Positions 24,428 through 32,867 of a stretch of DNA of 64,000 bases are shown in pieces. Position numbers and translations under genes: made by a program. Every line of letters starts with the position of its first letter. Positions within the stretch are counted from its first letter, which is position 1. A model generated the notes under the pieces. The model was not told the origin of the DNA, ran no database searches, and saw nothing but the letters and a program-made list of their open reading frames with translations. This DNA comes from JBCCGG01 sp039029395 (GTDB lineage Bacteria > Pseudomonadota > Alphaproteobacteria > Kiloniellales > JAKSDN01): contig JBCCGG010000027.1 in the NCBI GenBank assembly GCA_039029395.1, forward strand, positions 1 through 64,000. Direction: 5' to 3'.

Positions 24428-26437
24428 TCACAAAAAATCCCGTTCCACGCTCTCCTGCCAGTCCCGCGCAAAGACCTGCTCGTCGCCCTCGTAGGCCTCG
24501 ATGCGGGCGCTCACGATGAAGTGGGTCGCGGTCGCCTGCTGGCGCTGACTGGCCTCGATGCGCAGGGACCAGTCGCCCCGGCGCAAGGTCTGGATCCAGT
24601 GGGTCTCGGCGACCGCCGAAAGCGGATCGTCGGGGTGGATCCGGTAGGTCTCCCGGGCGAGCGAGCCGGTGGTCAGCCCGTGGCTCTTGGAGCGGCTCTC
24701 GCCGAAGTCGTCGAACAGGCGCAGGATCTGCTCGCCGGTCGCTTGGTCCTGTTCCAAGGTGCGGGCGTGGGCGGTCGGCCGCAGTTCCTCGTCGTCCAGG
24801 GGCGGCGCGGTCTCGACCGGCGGGAAGCTCGGTTCGGTTTCCTCCCGGGGCGGCCGCACGGGCAGGGTCAATGTGCTCAACCCGCAGGTTACGCTGAGCG
24901 TCGCGGCCTCGGGCGAGGGCCAGATCAAGGGCCAATAGCTGGTCGAGAGCGCGACCCGTAGGCGGTGGCCGGCGGGAATCGCCGCCGCGAAGTCGTCCAG
25001 CTGAACCCGCACACGGTAGGTCTGCCCCGGCGTCAGCGCGCTGGGTGTCGCGTGGCCCTCCCGGTGGCAGAGGTTGAGCGCGCCCCAGGTCAGGCGGGTC
25101 GCCGCGCCGTCGGGCGCCACGTCGACCAAACGCACGGCGACGAAGGCCTTGGGCTTGTCGCTGGCCAAGGTCAGCTCGACCGCCGGCGCGCCGAAAAGTT
25201 CCAGGGGCGCTTCCAGGGGCTGGCTGTCGAAGCAGAGCGAGCCGCCGTCGTCCTGGCGCTGGTCGAGCGGCGCTTCGGGGCCGAGCCAGATGATGCAGAA
25301 CTCGCCGCCGGCCGCCCCCGTGGTCTGGGGCGATGAGACGGTTCTGACCTCTTGCGCGCCGGCCTCGGCGCCAAGGCCGTCTGCGTTGAGGTGCAGAGTC
25401 CGCGGCACGATATTGGGCGACGGCCAGGCCGGCTCGGCGATCCAGCGCCCGGGCCGCTCGGTGTAGAAGGACCGGGGCGGCACGGCGTCCTGCAGGTAGG
25501 CCCGGCACTTGGGCTCTTCCATGATGCCGGTCTCTTGGCCCTTCAGCCAGTGATCCCACCAGCGCAGGGCCTCTTGGAGGAAGCCGATGCGCGGCGTAGG
25601 CACGGCGAAGTGGGGGTACTTGTGGACCCAAGGGCCGGTGAGCCCCAGGGCCGGCGATTGGAGGCCGGCGAGCATGCGGGGAATGGCATTGGAATAGGCA
25701 TCGCCCCAGCCGCCGACCGCGAAGACCGCCGCCTGGATCTGGGAAAAGTCCTCGCACACCGAGCCGTGGCGCCAGAAATCGTCGCGCCGCTGATGGGCGA
25801 GCCAGATCGCCGCCAGGTGGGGCATGTTCTCTAGCCGCGCGAGCCACATCTCCCGCCAGCGCTCGCCGACCAGGGCCGGATCGGGCGGCCGGGAGGAGTA
25901 GGACAGCATTGTGCCGGCCCAGCCCAGGTTCTCGTTGAGCAGGCAGCCGCCCTTGTAGTGGATGTCGTCGGCATAGCGGTCGTCGGTCGAGCAGAGCGTG
26001 ACGATGGCTTTCAGGGCCGACGGGCGCCGGGCGGCCACCTGCAGGCCGTTGAAGCCGCCCCAGGAGATACCGATCATGCCGACGTTGCCAGAGCACCAGG
26101 GCTGTTCGGCGATCCAGGCGATCACCTCCAGGGCGTCGTCCTGCTCCTGCTGCAGGTATTCGCCGTGCATCAGGCCGTCGGATTCGCCATTGCCGCGGAT
26201 GTCGACGCGCACGCAGGCATAGCCGTGGCCGGCGAAATAGGGGTGGGTCAGCTCGTCGCGCACTGCCGTGCCGTCGCGCTTGCGGTAGGGGATGTATTCC
26301 AGGATCGCGGGGACCGGATCGGCCTCGGCGTCGGCCGGCAGCCAAATGCGCGCTGCCAGGTGGCAGCCGTCGGCAAGGGTAATCCACTCGTTCTCGATCT
26401 CGCGCACAACGCGCGGAAACTGCCCCACGACGGTCAT
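24428..26437 (-). CDS. CocE/NonD family hydrolase
   Basis: A 669-residue serine hydrolase of the cocaine esterase/X-Pro dipeptidyl-peptidase (S15) family. The nucleophile is Ser125 in G-I-S-W-G-G, following D-I-R-G-N-G-E-S-D at about 79-87. The acid is probably in G-G-W-G-D-A and the base His in G-P-W-V-H-K. The C-terminal ~230 residues form the jelly-roll (V-E-L-T-L-A-S-D, R-V-A-L-S-T-S-Y-W-P). Start is ATG 26437 with CAGGGGGGA just upstream. No signal peptide. The natural substrate, an ester or amide, is unknown. Confidence 0.92.
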   Translation of the reverse strand: MTVVGQFPRVVREIENEWITLADGCHLAARIWLPADAEADPVPAILEYIPYRKRDGTAVRDELTHPYFAGHGYACVRVDIRGNGESDGLMHGEYLQQEQDDALEVIAWIAEQPWCSGNVGMIGISWGGFNGLQVAARRPSALKAIVTLCSTDDRYADDIHYKGGCLLNENLGWAGTMLSYSSRPPDPALVGERWREMWLARLENMPHLAAIWLAHQRRDDFWRHGSVCEDFSQIQAAVFAVGGWGDAYSNAIPRMLAGLQSPALGLTGPWVHKYPHFAVPTPRIGFLQEALRWWDHWLKGQETGIMEEPKCRAYLQDAVPPRSFYTERPGRWIAEPAWPSPNIVPRTLHLNADGLGAEAGAQEVRTVSSPQTTGAAGGEFCIIWLGPEAPLDQRQDDGGSLCFDSQPLEAPLELFGAPAVELTLASDKPKAFVAVRLVDVAPDGAATRLTWGALNLCHREGHATPSALTPGQTYRVRVQLDDFAAAIPAGHRLRVALSTSYWPLIWPSPEAATLSVTCGLSTLTLPVRPPREETEPSFPPVETAPPLDDEELRPTAHARTLEQDQATGEQILRLFDDFGESRSKSHGLTTGSLARETYRIHPDDPLSAVAETHWIQTLRRGDWSLRIEASQRQQATATHFIVSARIEAYEGDEQVFARDWQESVERDFL

Positions 26438-26513
26438 GGTCCCCCCTGAGCAATCCTGCTGTCTGACGCGGAGCTTCGGCGAGGGCGGGGCGCTTGTAAA
26501 GCCCGGGCCTGCT

Positions 26514-27488
26514 TTAGCGCCGGCCCGCTTTGGTCGCCTCCACAACCTGATCGACATTACCGGCATTGACCACACCGGGCCCGGTCAGGATGTCTCGTCC
26601 GGGCATCAGGCCAGCCTCGAGATACTGGCGCGCCAGGATCGCGGCTAGGTAGCCTTGCAGGTAAGGCTGCTGATCGATCGCCGCCAAGGTGTCGCCGGCC
26701 TTGATCGAGCGAGTGACCTCCGGGGTTAAATCAAATGTGACCAGCGCCGCCTTGCCGCCGCCCAATCCTTGGCGGACCAGCATGGGCGCGACCACGCCGA
26801 AGCTCTTCGGATCGCCGGTCGTGGTGACGAAGGCGTCGGTCTCCGGGTGGGCTTCGAGGTAAGCTGAGAATGCCGCTTCCGTCTGGGCTGGGCCACCGCC
26901 GACGTCGAGCAGGTCGGTCTCCACCCCCGCCGCCTTCAGGGTCTCGGCGAGACCCCGGCAACGGTCGTCCGTGCCCTTGTGGTCGGGCAGGCTATCCAGG
27001 CAAACCGCCCGCGCTGGCGTCCGCTCGGCCAGGATCAGCCGGGCCGCTTCGACGCCGCCTTCATATTCGTCTGGTCCGATGTAGATCAGGTATGGCAGGC
27101 GCTCGCCCCTTGGCTTGGGATCGGGCACGTTGATCGAGATCACCGGAATGCCCGCGTCCAAGGCTTTTTCGATGGTCGGTGCCATGGCCGCCGAATCCAC
27201 CAGTGAGACCACCAGCATGTCCGGCCGCGCGGCGATCGCCTGCTCTATGCGGTCGATCGTCGAGGACACCGAGAAATCCACGTCTTGGGTCCAGGTGTAG
27301 TCCAAGCAGGCGTCGGACGCGCCCTGCTTGGCCCCGGCCTCCAGGATCGGAAAGAAAGGCTGCTCAAAAGCGTGGGTGGCGTAGTGGATGGAATAGCGCT
27401 CCCGCCCGGCGCAGGGATCGGCGGCGCCAGCCGCGAGCGTTGCCGGAGCCCAGCAGGCGGCGGCTGTCAAGATGCCGAGCGGCTTCAT
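26514..27488 (-). CDS. orphan sugar-type ABC substrate-binding protein
   Basis: A 324-residue periplasmic protein of the LacI-like/RbsB type (Peripla_BP_4). The signal peptide covers about the first 22 residues. It has two Rossmann lobes: the first has S-L-V-D-S-A-A-M-A-P and I-N-V-P-D-P, the second T-T-T-G-D-P-K-S-F-G and I-D-Q-Q-P-Y-L-Q-G-Y, the last typical of ribose-type binders. No ABC permease or ATPase adjoins it, so it may serve a distant transporter or a chemoreceptor. Confidence 0.87.
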   Translation of the reverse strand: MKPLGILTAAACWAPATLAAGAADPCAGRERYSIHYATHAFEQPFFPILEAGAKQGASDACLDYTWTQDVDFSVSSTIDRIEQAIAARPDMLVVSLVDSAAMAPTIEKALDAGIPVISINVPDPKPRGERLPYLIYIGPDEYEGGVEAARLILAERTPARAVCLDSLPDHKGTDDRCRGLAETLKAAGVETDLLDVGGGPAQTEAAFSAYLEAHPETDAFVTTTGDPKSFGVVAPMLVRQGLGGGKAALVTFDLTPEVTRSIKAGDTLAAIDQQPYLQGYLAAILARQYLEAGLMPGRDILTGPGVVNAGNVDQVVEATKAGRR

Positions 27489-27622
27489 CGTCTGGCCCTT
27501 CCCAAGAGGTTCGTGGCGGGCAGGGTAGCGCGCGCCGAGCGGCCACGCCAGGCGGCCCGCGATCTTGCGCGGCGCGGCGATTGGACCTAGTCTTCCGGCC
27601 GTTCGTTCATGTGAGAGAGGCC

Positions 27623-27928
27623 ATGCAGGTTCGCATCTACCAGCCGCCCAAGACGGCCATGCAGTCGGGCCAGGCCGGCACCAAGCGCTGGCTGCTCGAG
27701 TTCGAGCCGGAAGTCGCGCGCCAGGTCGAGCCGCTGATGGGCTGGACCTCCTCGTCGGACACCAAGAGCCAGCTGCGCTTGTGGTTCGATACGGCCGAGG
27801 AGGCGGTCGCCTTCGCCAAGGCCCGCGGCCTGATGTACTCCGTGGAACAGCCGCGCGAGCTGAAGGTGCGGCCCAAGGCCTACGCCGACAACTTCGCTTC
27901 GACCCGCCTGGGCCGCTGGACTCATTAG
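27623..27928 (+). CDS. NADH dehydrogenase accessory subunit, NDUFS4-like (ETC complex I)
   Basis: A 101-residue protein starting at ATG 27623: M-Q-V-R-I-Y-Q-P-P-K-T-A-M-Q-S-G, then W-L-L-E-F-E-P, L-M-G-W-T-S-S-S-D-T and the C-terminal K-A-Y-A-D-N-F. These match the conserved region of the mitochondrial complex I 18-kDa subunit, found in alphaproteobacteria and mitochondria. It would stabilise the peripheral arm of complex I. The long open frame upstream (from 27179) is a shadow. The tRNA-Arg gene follows 26 bases after its stop. Confidence 0.94.
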   Translation: MQVRIYQPPKTAMQSGQAGTKRWLLEFEPEVARQVEPLMGWTSSSDTKSQLRLWFDTAEEAVAFAKARGLMYSVEQPRELKVRPKAYADNFASTRLGRWTH

Positions 27929-27954
27929 CAGCGTGGGCGGACGATTGCGCTTAC

Positions 27955-28031
27955 GGCCCCGTAGCTCAACTGGATAGAGCATCGGCCTTCTAAGCCGAGG
28001 GTTGCAGGTTCAAGTCCTGCCGGGGTCGCCA
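27955..28031 (+). tRNA. tRNA-Arg (UCU)
   Basis: A 77-base cloverleaf: acceptor GGCCCCG/CGGGGTC (one G-U), anticodon loop CTTCTAA giving UCU for AGA, T arm GCAGG-TTCAAGT-CCTGC, discriminator G and encoded CCA. Its 3' half recurs 950 bases downstream (see the repeat at 28941). Confidence 0.97.
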
Positions 28032-28055
28032 ATCGGTTCGGAGCCAAAGGGGCGA

Positions 28056-28634
28056 CTAAGGCCGGCGCCGCCGCCTCGCCAGGAAGCCGACGCCGCCAAG
28101 GGCAACGGCGAAGAGGGCCAGGGCCGAGGGTTCCGGAACCTGGACCGTATCGATCACGATTGTTCCATCGATCTCCCCCTGTGATCCCCCGTCAACCCCA
28201 CAGTTAAAGGATGCCGGAGCTTCTTGGCAATAGAAGAAATTAGCGAGGTTCGGCGCGGTTGTCAGATCCGAGATAACCACGAAGAAATCGTTGGACCCCG
28301 GTGGAAAAGCAGAGACAGACACAACGGTGGCTTCTGTCCCACCGACGACAAGCGTATCACTGCCCGGTATGTATGTGAATGCGAACGGCGAATCCAACAC
28401 GATGTTCAAGGAGTTTAGTGAAATTCCCGAGGTTTCGTCAGCCACTGCCCCGTCATCCGGGTCGAAGGTGACGGTGTAGCTTCCGGTAACAGGATCTACT
28501 GGTGCGCTCGGCCCAAACCCGCCGACGCTGAAGCTAACGTCCACGGTGATCAACGCTGCATTGGCGACCGTCGCTTGAAGCGTGATGGCGAGCGAGAGTG
28601 ACAGGGCCAGACCAACAGCACGAATGAACGTCAT
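28056..28634 (-). CDS. PEP-CTERM sorting-domain exported protein
   Basis: A 192-residue secreted protein. It has an N-terminal signal peptide (about 26 residues, ending V-A-N-A-A) and a C-terminal sorting tag V-P-E-P-S-A-L-A-L-F followed by a hydrophobic helix and R-R-R-R-R. The mature part is beta-rich with V-T-F-D-P-D-D-G and two cysteines near F-F-Y-C/N-C-G. The tag is the exosortase/archaeosortase signal for export and cleavage, often linked to exopolysaccharide. No exosortase lies in the window. It falls inside the segment bounded by the tRNA duplication. Confidence 0.9.
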   Translation of the reverse strand: MTFIRAVGLALSLSLAITLQATVANAALITVDVSFSVGGFGPSAPVDPVTGSYTVTFDPDDGAVADETSGISLNSLNIVLDSPFAFTYIPGSDTLVVGGTEATVVSVSAFPPGSNDFFVVISDLTTAPNLANFFYCQEAPASFNCGVDGGSQGEIDGTIVIDTVQVPEPSALALFAVALGGVGFLARRRRRP

Positions 28635-29028
28635 GACTATCCCCCTTTTGCGCTACCTGCATCACGGTGCGCCCCTGAAACCTCTGAATGGGACGCTTCC
28701 CGCAGGTTCATTTATATACAATGCAATATAATCTCTGATTTAGGGATAAGGAGTCAATCCTATTTTGAGTGACAGTAACTCCAATTGAGAATGCCCCGTG
28801 CTATGCCCTTTCCAAAAATTTGCTTCAGAGCCCAAGAGATGTTCGGCGGCAGAGCGCGCCATGACGTCTGCCGAGACTTTGATCTGCCTGGGCCGCTGAC
28901 CCCACTTGCACCGCGGACGGATCACTACGGAACCGTCGTTTGGGCCGAGGCTTGCTGGTGCAAGTCCTGCCGGGGTCGCCGCGTCCGTGCTATAGGGGAC
29001 AGAAGCGAACCAGCGCGCGGGAGGCTTC
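28635..29028. other. intergenic region with decayed tRNA-Arg copy
   Basis: This 394-base region upstream of the PEP-CTERM gene is AT-rich around 28700-28830 (for example TTATATACAATGCAATATAATC). It includes the degenerate tRNA copy at 28941-28980. A 97-codon minus-strand frame at 28740-29030 shows no recognisable protein. No other gene is seen. Confidence 0.5.
28941..28980 (+). repeat. degenerate duplicate of the tRNA-Arg 3' half
   Basis: Bases 28961-28980 are identical to 28011-28030, the last 20 bases of the tRNA before CA. Over 40 bases (28941-28980 against 27991-28030) about 35 match, at a constant 950-base offset. Weaker similarity seems to extend further left, with GCCTGGGCCGCTG at 28886 matching the end of the NDUFS4-like gene at 27906, but there the offset is 980. 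The encoded CA of the CCA end is not copied. Confidence 0.75.
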
Positions 29029-29952
29029 ATGACCTATTCCGATACCCTGGCCCGGCTGAATGCCGGCGAGCTGGTCATCCTGGACGGCGGCACGGGGACG
29101 GAGCTGGAGCGGCGCGGGGTCGCGATGGACGACGAGGCCTGGTGCGGGCCGGCGATCCTGCGCGATCCCGAGGCGCTGATCGCGGTTCACATGGACTACA
29201 TCGCCGCCGGCGCCGAGATCATCACCGCAAATACCTATGCCTCTTCGCGCCTCATGTTGACGCCGGCCGGCTTGGCCGCGCGGACGGAGGAGATCAACCG
29301 CAGATCCGTCGAGGCGGCCCTGGAGGCCCGGCGCCGGGCCGGCCGGCCCGATGTGCTGGTCGCCGGCTCGCTTTCTCATATGGTGCCCATGGCGGCCGGC
29401 AGCGCGTGGAGCGATCTCAGCCGCGCGCCCGACAGCGCCGCCATGGCCGAGGCCTTCGGGGAGCTGGCTCAGGTCCACGCTGCGGCCGGCTGCAATCTGA
29501 TCCTGCTGGAGATGATGTACGAGCCCGCGCGCATGGCGCTTGCCGCGGCGGCCGCCAAGGAAAGCGGGTTGCCGGTCTGGGCCGGCCTCTCGGCCCGGCG
29601 CGGCGCCAAGGGCGAGGTGCTGTGCTTCCTGCAGGACCGCGACCGGCCCTTCGAGGAGGTCGCCAAGCAGACCGGTCCTGGACGCTTCGATGTGGTCGGT
29701 GTGATGCATTCCTCGGCCGACATCACCGGCCCGGCACTGGAACGGATCGCCGCCCACCACGACGGCCCGCTGATGGCCTATCCGGATTCCGGGTTCTTTG
29801 AAATGCCCCACTGGCGCTTCGAAGACATCATCGCGCCGGACCGGCTCGCCCAGTTCGCCCAGGATTGGGTTGGGCAGGGGGCTCGGGTGCTGGGCGGCTG
29901 CTGCGGCCTGGGGCCCGCGCACATAGAAGCGCTGGCCGGACTGAAGGGCTAG
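29029..29952 (+). CDS. homocysteine S-methyltransferase family protein
   Basis: A 307-residue TIM barrel with the family opening I-L-D-G-G-T-G-T-E-L-E-R-R-G and D-Y-I-A-A-G-A-E-I-I-T-A-N-T-Y. Two of the three zinc cysteines are in L-G-G-C-C-G-L-G-P near the C-terminus. The third, usually in a G-x-N-C motif, reads V-V-G-V-M-H-S-S, so His or Ser may stand in or the metal site is altered. It probably transfers a methyl group to homocysteine or acts on a related thiol. ATG 29029 follows GGGAGGCTTC. The decayed tRNA copy is upstream. Confidence 0.85.
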   Translation: MTYSDTLARLNAGELVILDGGTGTELERRGVAMDDEAWCGPAILRDPEALIAVHMDYIAAGAEIITANTYASSRLMLTPAGLAARTEEINRRSVEAALEARRRAGRPDVLVAGSLSHMVPMAAGSAWSDLSRAPDSAAMAEAFGELAQVHAAAGCNLILLEMMYEPARMALAAAAAKESGLPVWAGLSARRGAKGEVLCFLQDRDRPFEEVAKQTGPGRFDVVGVMHSSADITGPALERIAAHHDGPLMAYPDSGFFEMPHWRFEDIIAPDRLAQFAQDWVGQGARVLGGCCGLGPAHIEALAGLKG

Positions 29953-30035
29953 AGCGAGGCATTTAGACTTCTGGCCTTTTCGCGGCGGGCCGAGAATACT
30001 TCGAGCCGCCAGTGCTCGAAATTTGGGGAGCGATC

Positions 30036-30659
30036 ATGACCCGGCCGTTGATCCGTGTTCTTCTCTGCCTCACGATTCTCGCAGTTCCCCTGGCCGCCTC
30101 TGGCCAGGCGACTTTCCAGGTCAAGCGCTACGGCGATCTCGGCCCGCTGCTCGCCTACGAGATTGAAGGCGTGTCTTTGGCCACGCCGCTGGACGCCGTG
30201 CCGGAGATCCTGAGCGCCCAGGGCTGGCAGCCCTTGGAGGGCCAACCGCCCAAGCATCTGATGTTCCTCAAAGGCGAGACACAGGCGCCGGAACGGCTAT
30301 TCGCCGCCCCGGGCGAGGACGCCTTCTCGCTCTTTGTCGCCGACCTCAGCGACCGCAAGATCGTCCGGCTTATGCGGCTGCGCGACCCGACGCTTATCGA
30401 GCCGGGCCAGCCCCTCCAGGAGGGCGCCTTGCGGGACACCATGGACGTGCCGGTCGTGCGCGGCCTGAAGGAAGTGATTTGCGCCGGCATAGAAGAAGCC
30501 CGGATGAAGAAGATCATTTGCCGGCCGGACACCGCCGAGCGTGTCGCGCTGGGCACCGGCTACAATCCCGTGCGCCTCCGCTCGTCCCAGGGCCTGGCCC
30601 AAATCAAGGCCTACGCCAGCGACAAGACGGGCACGGTCGAGCTGGTGCTTTACAAGTAA
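30036..30659 (+). CDS. secreted protein of unknown function
   Basis: A 207-residue protein with a signal peptide (M-T-R-P-L-I-R-V-L-L-C-L-T-I-L-A ... A-S-G-Q-A). The start ATG 30036 has GGGGAG eight bases upstream. The mature part has the pattern Y-E-I-E-G-V-S-L-A-T-P-L-D-A-V-P-E-I-L near residue 45, which resembles a short ligand-binding repeat of periplasmic proteins, and two cysteines (E-V-I-C-A and K-I-I-C-R) that could form a disulfide. I do not recognise the family. Probably periplasmic. Confidence 0.72.
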   Translation: MTRPLIRVLLCLTILAVPLAASGQATFQVKRYGDLGPLLAYEIEGVSLATPLDAVPEILSAQGWQPLEGQPPKHLMFLKGETQAPERLFAAPGEDAFSLFVADLSDRKIVRLMRLRDPTLIEPGQPLQEGALRDTMDVPVVRGLKEVICAGIEEARMKKIICRPDTAERVALGTGYNPVRLRSSQGLAQIKAYASDKTGTVELVLYK

Positions 30660-30737
30660 TCGCGCGTTTTGCATCTGGCTTTGTGAAACTCATTCGCTCA
30701 TGATCCCCGCCTCGATAGCAACCGGGGACGGGCGGGG

Positions 30738-31523
30738 ATGAGCGGCGAGACGGAACATATCGACGAGTACGGCGTCGGTGTGGTGACCATGCTGGAGCTG
30801 ATCTGGGGCGAAGGCTTCTTGGCGCCCGGCGGAGCGGAGACCGTGCGCCGTATCGTCGGCGGTCGCGACCTCACCGACAAGCTGGTGCTCGACATCGGCT
30901 GCGGCATCGGCGGCGGCGATCTGGTGCTTGCCGGCGCGTTGGGCGCCCGGGTGGTTGGCGTCGACCTGGAGGCGCCGCTCCTGGCGCGTGCCCGGGCCAA
31001 TGCCGAGAAGGCCGGTCTCTCCGACCGGGTCGAGTTCCGCCAGGTCTCGGTCGGGCCGATCGACGCGGCCGACGGAACCTACGATCTGGTCTACAGCTCC
31101 GGCGCCTTCACCCAGACCGCCGAGAAGGCCGTCATGTTCGCCGAGGTTCACCGGGTGTTAAAGCCCGGCGGTGCCTTCACGGTCTACGACTGGATGCGCG
31201 GCCCAGAGCCCTATAGCGACGACATGCAGTACTGGTTCGAGCTTGAGGGCCTAACCTACGCCATGGAGACCCTTGAGGCACACGAGCGCCTGCTGGCCGA
31301 GGCCGGATTCACCGACATCCAGGTCGAGGACGACGGCGGCTGGTATGCCCGGGAATGTGCCGCCGAGCTGGAGCGTATGAAAGGCCCCTTGCGCGCGGCG
31401 ATCGTCGACGCGCTCGGCCAGAAGGACTACGAGCACTACCTGGAGAACTGGCGCGTCATGGCCCTGGTGCTCCAGAAGGGCGAGCTGAGACCCGGTTACT
31501 TCCGCGGCGTGAAGGGCGGCTGA
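30738..31523 (+). CDS. SAM-dependent methyltransferase
   Basis: A 261-residue class I methyltransferase. Motif I is V-L-D-I-G-C-G-I-G-G-G-D near residue 51-62, the acidic end of strand 2 is V-D-L-E-A, and post-I region D-L-V-Y-S-S-G-A-F follows. The N-terminus (Y-G-V-G-V-V-T-M-L-E-L-I-W-G-E-G-F-L-A-P-G-G) resembles phosphoethanolamine/glycine N-methyltransferases. The acceptor is not certain, but an amine is likely. It ends six bases before the enolase-superfamily gene and is probably cotranscribed with it. Confidence 0.88.
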   Translation: MSGETEHIDEYGVGVVTMLELIWGEGFLAPGGAETVRRIVGGRDLTDKLVLDIGCGIGGGDLVLAGALGARVVGVDLEAPLLARARANAEKAGLSDRVEFRQVSVGPIDAADGTYDLVYSSGAFTQTAEKAVMFAEVHRVLKPGGAFTVYDWMRGPEPYSDDMQYWFELEGLTYAMETLEAHERLLAEAGFTDIQVEDDGGWYARECAAELERMKGPLRAAIVDALGQKDYEHYLENWRVMALVLQKGELRPGYFRGVKGG

Positions 31524-31528
31524 AAATA

Positions 31529-32716
31529 ATGAAAATCACCGACGTCAAGACCTTCGTGGTCGGCAACCCGCCGCCCCATTTCGGCGGCCAGTACTTCCTC
31601 TTCGTCAAGCTGACGACGGACAATGGCATCACCGGCATCGGCGAGGTCTATGCCGCGACCTTCGGCCCACACGTGGTCGCCAAGATGATCGAGGACGTTT
31701 GCGAGCGCCACGTGATCGGCAGCGATCCATTCAAGATCGAGCGCCTGTGGCGCAGCGTCTATGGCCGGGGCTACACGCTGCGACCCGATGTTTCCTTGAT
31801 CGGCGTGCTGAGCGGCATCGAGATGGCGCTCTGGGACATTGTCGGCAAGGAGTTGGGTAAGCCGGTCTACGAGCTCTTGGGCGGCCAGGTGCACGAGAAA
31901 CTGCGCTCCTACACCTATCTCTATCCAAAGGAGGGCGACCGCACCGACGTTTACGCCGATGCCGACCTGGCGGCCGAGCGGGCCGCCGACTTCGTCGCCC
32001 AAGGCTTTACCGCGGTCAAGTTCGATCCGGCCGGGCCCTACACGGTCTACGACGGTCACCAGCCCTCGTTGGAGGACATCGCCCGCTCGGTCGAGTTCGT
32101 GAAGAAGATTCGTGAGGCGGTCGGCACCAAGGCAGACCTGCTGTTCGGCACCCACGGCCAGTTCACCACCTCGGGCGCAATCCGCCTGGCGCGCCAGATA
32201 GAGCCCTACGATCCGCTCTGGTTCGAGGAGCCGACGCCGCCGGAGAACCCGGCCGAGATGGCCCGGGTCGCGCGCCAGACTTCGATTCCGATCGCGACCG
32301 GCGAGCGCCTGTGCACCAAGTACGAGTTCGCCCGGGTGCTGGAAAACCAGGCAGCCTCGATCCTGCAGATGGCGCTGGGGCGAGTCGGCGGCATCCTCGA
32401 AGCCAAGAAAATCGCCGGCCTGGCCGAGACCTACTATGCCCAGATCGCGCCGCACCTCTACTGCGGCCCGGTCGAGGGCGCGGCCAACGTGCAGATCAGC
32501 GCCTGCACGCCCAACTTCCTGATCCTGGAGTCGATCCAGCAGTGGGGCGGCTTCCACTCCGAGATCCTGAAAAAGCCCATGCAGTGGCAGGACGGCTACG
32601 TGATCCCGCCAAGCGACCCGGGCCTCGGCGTCGAGCTCGACGAGGCGGTCGCCGAGGCGCACCCTTACGAGGGCACGCGCCTGCACCTGGAGATGGCCGA
32701 GAACCCGCTGCGCTAG
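31529..32716 (+). CDS. enolase-superfamily (mandelate racemase/muconate lactonizing type) enzyme
   Basis: A 395-residue protein starting at ATG 31529. The capping domain (residues 1-120) is followed by a TIM barrel. Seen motifs: A-V-K-F-D-P-A-G near 160, W-F-E-E-P-T-P-P (second metal Glu), A-T-G-E-R-L (third metal Glu) and A-P-H-L-Y-C-G-P near 310 (catalytic His). At the first metal position the sequence is L-F-G-T-H-G-Q-F, lacking the usual Asp. Such enzymes dehydrate or isomerise sugar acids; this one cannot be named further. Cotranscribed with the upstream methyltransferase. Confidence 0.87.
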   Translation: MKITDVKTFVVGNPPPHFGGQYFLFVKLTTDNGITGIGEVYAATFGPHVVAKMIEDVCERHVIGSDPFKIERLWRSVYGRGYTLRPDVSLIGVLSGIEMALWDIVGKELGKPVYELLGGQVHEKLRSYTYLYPKEGDRTDVYADADLAAERAADFVAQGFTAVKFDPAGPYTVYDGHQPSLEDIARSVEFVKKIREAVGTKADLLFGTHGQFTTSGAIRLARQIEPYDPLWFEEPTPPENPAEMARVARQTSIPIATGERLCTKYEFARVLENQAASILQMALGRVGGILEAKKIAGLAETYYAQIAPHLYCGPVEGAANVQISACTPNFLILESIQQWGGFHSEILKKPMQWQDGYVIPPSDPGLGVELDEAVAEAHPYEGTRLHLEMAENPLR

Positions 32717-32771
32717 AGTTCGACGGTCCAGAGCCGACGGACCCGGGGGTCAGCCACTTCATTTGCATAGC

Positions 32772-32800
32772 TTGACGAACCGCTTTGCCGTGCACAGTAT
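32772..32800 (+). promoter_or_regulatory. candidate sigma70 promoter for the RND operon
   Basis: TTGACG (32772-32777), 17 bases, CAGTAT (32795-32800). A transcript from about 32807 would have a 60-base leader before the adaptor ATG at 32868. The -10 is a partial match. Confidence 0.45.
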
Positions 32801-32867
32801 TCCTCCGGCGCCGGGTCTAGTTCTGATAACTATGAGTTGAACAACCTCGGGGAGAGGCGACGATATC

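Noticed and set aside
24420..26453. 677-codon frame overlapping the CocE gene
   Set aside because: It is another frame of the same strand, Arg/Ala/Gly/Pro-rich, without motifs.
28740..29030. 97-codon minus-strand frame
   Set aside because: It crosses the decayed tRNA copy and shows no domain; likely chance.
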